From assembly GCA_033439795.1 (NCBI GenBank), contig JAUTDP010000009.1:2542001-2606000 (forward strand): a stretch of 64,000 nt of DNA, given 5' to 3'. This document shows, piece after piece, positions 11,129-21,800 of the stretch. Below the pieces are notes generated by a model. The model was not told the DNA's origin and did no database searches. It saw only the letters and a list, made by a program, of their open reading frames with translations. The stretch is from Sordaria brevicollis. Lineage: Eukaryota > Ascomycota > Sordariomycetes > Sordariales > Sordariaceae. Each line of letters opens with the position of its first letter. Within the stretch, counting starts at the first letter, position 1. A program made the position numbers and the translations under genes.

Positions 11129-13561
11129 TCTGAAGGCTGCTGTGTTGATACTGGAATCTCAAATTTGTAGATTTATCAATTTGCCGGTGAGATTGCGCCG
11201 TCCCGGATTGTCGGTCGGTCTGCCGGACGGGATCCGCTTTTTAAAGCTCCGGGCCGGGGCTGGTTGCGGGTGGACCGTGCAAAGTTCCTGCCGATCGGGT
11301 CGTGCTAAGCTGCTAGCTTGGCTCACTTGGAATGCTTGGAAGCGCTTTCTGCTTCTCGTGTGTCGGACTGTCGGTACGGCGGTGAGCGGGGTGGAGATCT
11401 AGCAGTGCAGTGGTGTGCAGATGCAGCGGCGCAAGCGGTCGCTCCCGTTCTCCTGGTGTGAATCGTGAAAATCTTTGAGAATTTGTGTGTGTCCTCAACT
11501 CGAGTGATTGTTGTTTTGCGCTCTCGACTGATGTGCTGCTCCTTGAGCTTATCGCGTTTCTCCTCAACGAATTGCCAGTTTCTTCCCGTTCTCGTTTCCT
11601 TGCCCTGCTGAGTTGCGCGGGGTGCGCCCTAAAACCAGTGTAAGCCCAAAGTGAGCCCACAACTGAGTGTCGGTGTTGGTGATGGAGGTTCAGCGACGCG
11701 GGAAACCGACTGAGTGACTGACTGACTGAAACCGAAATTCAAGAACCGGTTCCAGACTCCAGTGACGGACTAGGAGAAGGGAAAAGGAAGAAAAAAAGAG
11801 GAAAGAGGGAAAACGGGGGGATGCAGACAGGATGCAGCCTTCGTCACTGCAGATTTTAATACCAACCTTTTAGCCTTGGTCAAGGTCCACGGAGGGCCTG
11901 CTTGTTCGGGGTGGTCGGGCTGGAGGAGGGTGGGTGGTTGCAAGTGTCGAGCCAAGACATGGTTGTGGGCGGCCAGGGCGGGTTCGTTGGTGTGAGAGCA
12001 AGGTGCGGTGCCATTGATTTTGTCGACCCGTTTCCCAACCTCCTCTGAAAAAAAAGTCCGTCGACGGGCACCACTCCAGCCAGGCACACAGCTTTCTCAA
12101 TCCCGCCCACGCTGAACGCTGAGAGAGGGCTGACCTAGACTTTCTCAGCACCGTAGCACCCAACCCCTCGGTTTTCTGACAAGACCACTGCCATTCGTCA
12201 CAATCCCTTTCTTTACTTTCAGGTCCATCCTTCAATCAGCGCTAGCGAATGCCTTCACTGACATTGACGCTGCTCCCGCCCTGGAGAAATAAGGGTTCTC
12301 TCAAGGGAATGTCGTCGAAATGTTCCCACGTTTCCGATTGATCGGATCTTGCTCGTGTCGAAATGTCCCAAGAACATCCTTCTTGCATGACAAGGTGGAG
12401 ATGGAGATGCTTCGTGCATACGGGTGGAATCGCGGTCTTTTCTGGCGGTCATTGATGCGGCTTCGATTGTGTTTGCCTTTTGTTGGACTCTGAAGATTCC
12501 ACTCGATGTGAAAGTCCACAGTCCCATCACCCATCACCCACTGCATCACCGACGGCATTCTTGCCCTGTCAATCATGCCTGTTCCTGCGTAAGCAGTCCG
12601 GCTTATTTTGACGGCATGCCATGACCCTGCGCCCTCCCAGTCCCAGCTTGTTCGAAGCATGGCGGCCATGTGTAGGATATCCAACTATATGCGGATATTG
12701 CATAACCTTGCTCGTTCAGGCGATCGAATATTCGACAGGAACGGGCAATTGGGCATGGCATCATCAACCGGCAGCTGGATAGGCGCATAGGGCGGTGATA
12801 CAGGTTCCATTGGTGCCAAGATATGCGGCTTGGCATCATTGATAATGGCCCGGATGGGAAGTTATTCGAACTTCATGAATGGTCCGAGTGAAGGGCTTCA
12901 TTTTGCTGTATGGATGTCTGTGTAGCTTTGTACCGTCCATGAGGTTGACTGACTAAGTCGTATGGATCGTAGTCTATGCATTTTCTGTGGAAACAAAAGT
13001 TGGCGAAAGGCCTTGAGCCAGTTCTCGAATCCGAAAAGTACACAAGCTGGTTTTTAGAAGAGGAGAAAAGAAAAGAAAGAGCATTCCAAGTAAAACCCAC
13101 AACATATATGCGAACAAGAATTGGGTGTCACTATCTGCTCAGGGTGACGAGAGCATGGTGCACGACCGGATGGATGACTGGAAGTGGTTGCTTCAAGCTT
13201 CGTCGTGAAGAGCTGCTTAAAGAGTGTTAACAATTTCTACCAAAAGCTGGGGCAGATGGGGAAGCTGCAGGGAGCTGTCCTTGTTGCGCATCATCCCGTC
13301 GCTGGAGGTGGCCGCAGCGAACCCCAACTTGAACTCCTCACATGCTGCAACACCTGCCAACATCGCTGCATCCTAGCCTACAACCTCAACGCCTCAACCC
13401 GGCCGTCATCTTGCCCGCCTTGCCAAGAAGCTCCATCATCAACTACACACCTCACCTCACGATACCTACAACACCCCCGCGCCGAACCGACTCGAGTAAA
13501 GAGAAGCCGCCTCGAGCTCTCCGACTGAGCGCCCATCGCCTAGCTTCGACACCTATTCATC
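11129..13561. other. Intergenic, no gene recognised
   Basis: About 2.4 kb between divergent genes. It includes the promoter of the Cys-rich membrane protein and the CT-rich leader of the V-ATPase H gene (about 13350-13561). Simple TGAC repeats occur at about 11711-11727. ORFs of 80-130 codons on both strands have no family resemblance and overlap one another. No tRNA, rRNA or transposon remnant was seen. Confidence 0.5.
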
Positions 13562-15241
13562 ATGTCCCTTGACCCGCCAACCTATCTCGCGTCGCTGCAA
13601 AGCAATATCCGCCAAAGGCCAATTCCGTGGGATGGCGCCGTCCGCGCGGGCACTCTGACGGAGGAGCAATTGGCAAAGATCCGGGCTGTCGATAAAGTCA
13701 AACGGGATGTGCGCAAACAAGTCATCGAGTCCGACCTGGATGGATATAGGACCCTTTTCGCTGGCAAGGACGAGACCAAGAGCGTGCTAGAATTGGCCTC
13801 CAAGCGACCAGACGTGTGCCAGTACCTCCTCGTCTTGCTCAGCGACTTGCTAGACAGTTAGTTGTTTCCTACCCGTGACGGTCGTATCATATGCACCTTC
13901 CAACCTTCAACCCTTCCCGTAGCAACTGCCCACGAAGGACCATCTCATTCAAGATCTCGCACATCGATGTATCCCCATCATCTGCTTCTCTAAGTCACGA
14001 TCTGGCAACCTCCATCTAACATGCTGCATCACAGATGTTCCCGCTCTGTCCAAAGCCTTCTTCCAGTCTCAAGACTCCAACCCCTACAAGAATATCCTAC
14101 CGCTTCTTGCGCATTCCAACAACACCGAAGACCCGATCCCTCTTCTCACCTCGATAGTTCTCGTCCGTCTCATGGCTGGCTCCAGAGATGAATCGACACC
14201 TACCGCCGAAAAGGCATTGCCTATGCTATACAGTTATCTTGCCTCCCTAACCAAGAACTCGGACGCCGGACTTCAGGATATTGGCGTCCAAGAGTACTCG
14301 CAACTCCTCTACAGCCGTGTCTGCAGGCAACAATTTTGGAAGCAGCGCAGCGAGACGGTCGGCCCGCTTATCGACATCCTGCGTGCCGCTGCTGGTGTGT
14401 CTGGGGGTGATGCGTCAGCCAGTTTGTGGAGTGGCACTACCGCCCCTCTAAGGAACGCTAGCTTCGAACCTTCGGTTGGCGGTGGCGTCGGTCTGCAGCT
14501 CCTCTACCATGTGCTTCTTGTCCTGTGGCAGTTGAGTTTTGAGGCTGCCGATGTTGGTGATGATTTGAACGAGTAAGAGGGCCCTTTCAAAACACGGAGT
14601 GGACAGAGGCTAACTTGAATTCTAGTGAATATGACATTGTACTGCTTTATACGCACCTCCTCCGACTTTCGCCAAAGGAAAAGACCACGCGACTGCTCAT
14701 CGCAACGCTTTACAACTTGCTATCCAAGAACCAGAACTCCCTTCTCCCCATCGCCGTGCTCGCCCGCCTCCCTCAGCTTCTGCAGAACCTTTCGAGCAGG
14801 CAATTTACCGATCCAGATCTTGTCGAGGACCGAGACAAGCTGCGCGAGCTTGTCGAAGAGTACACCAAGACCAAGACGACATTCGACGAGTACGTGGCCG
14901 AGGTCAACTCGGGCCACCTGAGATGGTCGCCCCCGCACCGCAGCACCGTCTTTTGGGCAGAAAACGCCCGCAAGATTTTGGATTACGAGAACGGCGAAAT
15001 TATGCGCAAGCTGGCCGACATCATGAAGAAGCCCTGGGAGAACGACAAGGCGGTGCTGGCGATTGCGTGCAACGATATTGGTTTCTTGGTTCGCGAGGTA
15101 CCTGAGAAGAGGAGCCAGCTGGAGAGATACGGTCTTAAGACGCGGATTATGGAGTTGATGGGTGAAGCTGATGAGAATGTCCGGTGGGAAAGCCTGCGCG
15201 CCCTTGGTGGATGGTTGCAGTACAGCTTTGATACCAAGTGA
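13562..15241 (+). CDS. vma13: V-type ATPase subunit H (Vma13)
   Basis: Regulatory subunit of the V1 sector of the vacuolar proton pump, needed for activity and for silencing ATP hydrolysis of free V1. Exons are 13562..13856, 14035..14572 and 14626..15241, giving 482 residues (yeast Vma13 has 478). Intron 1 (13857..14034) has donor GTTAGT and acceptor CACAG with a CTAAC branch; intron 2 (14573..14625, 53 nt) has GTAAGA and CTAG. Joins restore L-L-D-N-V-P-A-L and D-L-N-D-E-Y-D-I-V. The protein is a HEAT/ARM-type helical repeat throughout. The C-terminal segment WENDKAVLAIACNDIG and the final NVRWESLRALGGWLQYSF are hallmarks of the family. The next gene on the same strand starts about 610 nt downstream. 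Confidence 0.95.
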
Positions 15242-15854
15242 TGGGCTGGGCGCATGTATAAGGGAAGGACAGGTATGGATGGATGGATGGCTGGATGATT
15301 CATTGCATGAGAACTTTTATGTTTACTACGACTACCGCATTCCTATCAGTTGCAAGAATGATTTTATGATGCTCACTGGTTATGGATAGATGAAAGTGAA
15401 CAAATGGGTAGCACGGATCACGAAGTGAAGAGTACCACCATAACAGCTTGGCACAATTGTTTATGTCTTTCAACCAAATTTCAGCCTACCAAGTGTAGCT
15501 CTTCATTCTTCCACTTTCCGCCTTTACTCAGCAACAAGTTGTTGAATCCTCAACCGTTGAGGCCGTCAATACACGATATGTACGGTATTATACCCCCGAG
15601 ACCGGTCTATAGCCCAATTACGTAACCAGCCATAGAGGCATGAGCTACCCCACTACTTACCATTTCCTTATCTTATCGGACCTTTACTCCCGTCTACACC
15701 CCTCCCCCCCCCCCGGACACCCTTTGACATGACATCACACCCATCAACAGTACAGTACCAGAGCTTCGAGTCGCGAACAAGCAAAGAACCAGCCAACAAC
15801 ACGCGAAGCAAAACGAAAACAAAAATCATACAAAAGACTTCAGAAGCAACCACG
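15242..15854. other. 3' flank of vma13 and acylphosphatase promoter
   Basis: Contains a short GGAT tandem run near 15277-15300 and a C-tract near 15706-15715. The 100 bases before the acylphosphatase start are rich in A and C, like a leader. No gene was seen. Confidence 0.5.
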
Positions 15855-18800
15855 ATGGGAGTCAAGAGAGTAAGGCTCATTTTCTTTCCATGAAGATTCC
15901 GTTATTGACATCCCGAATGGATAACAGGTCTACTTCCTAGCCCATGGCCAGGTTCAAGGTACGAGAGAAACATTCAAATTCCAGTTTCCATCGAGAGTCT
16001 CGGCCATCACCCATTTGAGAGAAATCGACGATGATTGGCTCTCGGGATTTGGGTCTGGGAGTGAACTTCGTTTACATTCTTCAAACTTGCTGTGTTGGAG
16101 ACTAACATTGGGAATGGGATGGAAGGTGTTTTTTACCGGTAAGTAATTTCAGATCATTATCATTTCCATTCAGTTTTATATCTCTTGCACCCTTTTCATT
16201 CCCTAAGTATGTTTTGTGCTTTGTTTTTGGTTTCATATTGCTACTTGAACTGTTTTCCTTCATGTTGGACCCTGATCATGTATGTAGTACATGGTCCTAT
16301 ACAATCAACCAACACCTCCTTACACAACTTCACTTTCTACAATTATCCTCAATTCATTATCGTGCAGTCTTTTTCCATTTTCCGTTTCTTTCTGTTATAT
16401 CTCATATCTTCAATGTCACAGGATTAGACCTGTGCCATACCCAGCACACGCACTGACCACCCTTACAGGTGCCCAATTCCCTGGTGGCCATTCACGACCA
16501 TAGTATATATGCTATAGTACGATATAGCCCAAATCTAGTTACTAGTAATTACGTGCAGTATTACGTGGGCGTATACGGGCTGGGGTATAGGTTCGCGCCT
16601 ATATATCCAGCCTTCTACGTATATTTCCTATTTCCTCTCCTTTATATTTTAATATATATTCTAACCTATATTTAATGTATACTTAGCCCGTAATAATTTA
16701 AAATATTAAGCTATTACGCTACGTATATATATTGAGGAAGATTACGATTATTATATTTTAGTTTTAAAATATTAAAGATTCGATTATTAAACGATTATAG
16801 TAATTATGTACTAATCTTATATACGTCGAATTAAATAAAATACTAAAATGAATATTATTATTAAATCGTTCGTACTTTTTCTTTTTACTTTATACCTATT
16901 AAGTACGTTAATTTAAGCGATTAATATCTTTTTTAAATTAATAGCTTTCGGTTCCCCCTATTATAGATAATTTTATTATTATTATTATTATTAGTACTTT
17001 TATAGTTGTATTTCCGGATAACTTTATTTATTTAAATTTAGTAGATATTTTATCCGTTTTCGATTTTATTATATTCTTTATTATTATTATTATCGATTAA
17101 ATTTTCGATTTTGCGTTAAACCCCGCTTTTTAATTAATATTAATAATTTTTATTAGGTTTATTTATTTTAATATCGTCGAAGTAGGTATTAAAGTATATA
17201 ATTTCGAAATTAAATTTTAATAGGTTAGGTCCGACCTTTAGAATTTAAAAAGTATCCGCGTTATATTTTAAATTAAATATAATCTTTAATTTTAAAACGT
17301 TATAATTGACTATTAGCGCGCTATTTCCGATTTCGAAATTAAATTATCCGACTTTAGGAATAATTTCCGTTAAATTTTAAAACGTTAAATTAAGAAATAT
17401 TAAAAGACGATTACTAATTTTCGTTAATATATTATTTAAATTTAATTAATTTAAAAAGATTCGTTCGATATAATCGTTAATAACGAAATAGCTACCCCTA
17501 TTCCCCCTACTAATAATCCCGCTAGCGGTAATAGTTATAAATTAATATTATAAGTAATAGTTATACCCGTTTTTAATAATATTAATAATTCGGTTAAATG
17601 CGCCGTTAAATTTCGTTATTAAAATATTAATATTTAATTTATTTAGGAGGATAACCCGATTTTATTTAGTATTATACGTATTAAATACTTTCTAATCGCT
17701 TATTCTTTAACCAATAAACCCTTTAAAATTATTAAGCCCGAATTCTTTAAAATTTTATTAAGAGAGGACTTTAAATAGCCTATAGCCGAGGATTTATTTA
17801 AATAAATAAATAAGAAATATAATAACGTTAATATTATTATTTAATCCTACCGCGAATTCGAGGAATTAAAATTTAGTAAAATGAAATAATTTAATTTCGA
17901 GGATAAGTTCGTTACTTTGGTCGACTATTATAATTTCGATAATAATATAAAGGTTTATTACTTCCGCGCCCGTTTTAATAACCATTTACGTAATATTATC
18001 GCTTTATAGCGCCTTTAGCCCGATAATAATAAATTCGACGAATAATTTATAATAATTTACGACCTAATTAAATAATTAGAGGAGAAGGATTGGCGCGATA
18101 AGGTTATTAATAATTCCCGCTTTATTATTAATATTAATATCGGTATATCCGCTTCCAATTTAGGTTCCGCCTCTAGTATTATTTCCGCTCCCGAATTTAT
18201 TATTAATTAAAGTAATTCTATTATAGATTTCGATTTTATATCCCCTATTAATATTTAAATATTTTATATAATTAATAAAAATATTTTCGAATAATATATA
18301 AAGTCCGGCGTTTATATTTATTACGGTTATAAGAGCTATTTTATTACCGAGTATAAATTTTATATTAATTTTAATAAGGATTTATTTATTAACCGTTGGA
18401 AGAAAGATAAAGAGGCGAAGGATAAAAAGAATAAAAATAAGGGTAATAATAATAATTCTAGTAATAATAATATTAATAAATAATAGTAACGTTCTATTTA
18501 AAGTTAGTACGGCTATAGTTAATATAGTTAGTATAATATTAACGCTATAGGTACGGGCGGCGTTTTAATTTATTATAATACCCTAGCCCCGGGTAATTAT
18601 TATATACCCCTTATTTATTACCCCAACCCTATATACCCTTACGGTTTTATAAGCCTGGTTATAGGCGATAAGAATAATTTTATTAATAATTAGGGAAATA
18701 TATAACTTCCCGTTTAAATTATAATTGGAGGTTATTATCTATTAGGTATAGAAATAGATAATAGAGGAATATTTTTATAAAGTTAAATATCGTAAAGATT

Positions 18801-21800
18801 TATTAATTTTTTATAAATAACCGTTATAAATATTTTAATTTATTAAATCTTTTTATTTATTTATTTTATAGATTATATAAAATATATTATACCGCCCTTA
18901 TTAATAACGGATATACCGCTTTTAATTTTATTAATCGTTATTTCGTTATTCGTAATAATTTTCCCTTATTCCCTCTTTAAATCCTTAAATTATTATATTT
19001 AACCGACGGCTAAATTAAAAATAATATTATATATTTTAATAAATTAATTATAAACGTTAGCGTTTATTACGAAGTTATCGACCTTTTAATTTACGACCTA
19101 ACCGACGATAATTTAATAATTTTTAGCTACTTATAATTAATTTATTATACCTTTAATATCGATTAGCCTAGCGATCGCTTTACTTTCGGCCGGTCTTACG
19201 AACGCTACAATTATTTCCTATAAGGAGCGTTTCTCTATTTTCGCTACGTATTTCTATTTCGTAAATATTAATAAATCCCTTTCGTTACGCTATTAATTAC
19301 CCCCCTTAGAATTATCCTTAGTATAAAGCCTATATATTAAAAGCCTTTAATAGAAGATATTCCTAATAAAGGCGAATTAAATACTCTTTCCCTAGTAGAA
19401 TCTATTCGTAGGATTTCGATTTTTACAATAGTATAATACGCTGCCCGTTAGAAATTTAATAAATTTAAATAAAGGGTAATTAATTATATAAGCGTTATAT
19501 TTATAAATAAAATTATTAGCGGATAAACTTTTATATTTATAATTATAATACGTTATTTTCTTCCGCCGTTATTTCGTATAATATTTATACTTTATAGGTT
19601 TATTAAAGGAGTTTATACTTTATTCTTTAATTATTATACCTTAGCCCGTTTTTATTATATTTTTAAAGGCCCCTTCGATTTAAATAATATTAAGGAGTTA
19701 TTAATAATTACGTTTAATTAATTTATTAAGAAATATAAATTCTAAATTATTTAAACGATACGAATAAATATAGCGAAGGATATTTAGCGTATATTCGATG
19801 AAGATAAAGTAATAAAAGAGGAGGGCGCTTTAGCGTTTAATATAATTAACGAATCCTTTATAATTAATATAATTAAAGACGTTATAAATAGTAAAGTATA
19901 TTATTATAAGAAATTTTTCGGTAGTAATTATTATATTTAGATCGATATTCTTTATAATATCGGTATTAAAGAAGTAATTAGAATAATTAAAGTATCTGCG
20001 TTTATAATATTTATAAAATACACTTCCGATTTTAAAATATATAAGAATATTATTAATAATTATTTTACCGCTAATAATATTAATATTAGTAAAATTATTT
20101 TTAAAAACGTTATAAAATTCTATAAAAAAGCCGATAAATTTCTTAAGACCGACGTTTAAATTTAAATTAAATTCCTTTATTAATATTAATAATAAACGAG
20201 TAATTTTAAATAAGAAATAGCCGATATACTTCCTCCGAATAAATTATACGATTTTAAATTCGAATTTAAATTTAACGCTATATTATTTACGTCCTATAAT
20301 TATATTTTTAATTTAGAAGAATTTAGTATTATTAAAAAATAAATTAATAATAATTTTAAGAAGAAATTTATCCGGCTATTATAATTAAAAACTTCCGCTC
20401 CCATCCTTTTAATTAAGAAACCGGGCGGCGGAATTTACATTTGCGTTAATTATTAGGGTATTAATAACGTTATTTTTAAATCCCGTTACTTATTCCTTTT
20501 AATTAAGGAAACCTTCGATACGATTTACTGCGTTAAAATTTTTATAAAGTTCGATATTATTACCGTTTTTAACCACGTCCGTATTAAGGAAGGATATAAA
20601 TAACTTATTACGTTTATAATACGATTCGGGCTATTCGAATCTTTAGTAATACTTTTTAATTTTTAAAGCGCGTTAAGCGCTTTTTAAAATTATATTAATG
20701 ATTTCTTATATAATATCTTCGACGTTTACGCGACCGTTTATTTTAATAATATTTTTATTTATTCTAATAATAAAAAAGATTATAAACGTTATATTAATAA
20801 TATTTTCGAGCGCTTTATTAAAATAAGCTTTAATATTAATATTAATAAATGTGAATTTTATACGAAATGTACGAAATATTTCGGTTTTATTATAATATTA
20901 GGTAGTATTAAAATAAATTTAAATAAGGTTAAAGTAATTTTCGAATAAGTATTATTATAATTTAAAAAGTCCTTATAGTAATTCCTCGGTTTCGTAAATT
21001 TTTACCGCCGGTTTATAAAAAACTTTTTTATAATAATTTCGCTTTTATACGAATTAACGAAGAAAGACGTATTATAATTTTAATCCGACCGCTATTAATT
21101 TGCATTTAAAATTTTAAAATAGGCTTTCGCTACCGGACCCGTTTTAAAGATTTATAATTAGACTAAAAAAATAATTATTAAAATTAATATTTTAAATTAG
21201 GTAATAAGCGGTATATTTTTATAATATAGAAACGATAGCGTATTATACCCCGTTATATACTTCTTTGCGAAATATTCCGCTTAAGAATATAATTATAACG
21301 TTTATAATAAAGAGTTCTTAATTATTATTAAAGCACTTAAAGAATAGTAATTAGAATTCGAAGGCGTATAATAACCTTTTAATATCCTTATAAATTATAA
21401 AAATTTAAAAATATTTATAATTAATAAGTAATTAATATAATATTATATATAGTAGTTTTAATTTTTATCCCGCTTTAATTTTTAGATTTAATATATCCCC
21501 GGCTTTAAAAATTTACGTCCGGACGTATTTAATCGCAAATTTAATAATATCCTTACTAAGGCCGAAAATAAACGCTTAATTATTTACTAACGTATATTAT
21601 TATAACCTTTATAGTTTATAGACGGATATTTTAACAATTTTATAATATACTTCTCCTTATCCCTTATAAATAATTACGAAAATAAATTTATTAACGATAT
21701 TATTTTAAATAGTTACGAAAATTCTATATTCCTTTAGGAAATTATTTCTATTTTAAATAATTTAAACGCCCGTAATTGGTTAATTTCCGTTTATAAAGTC

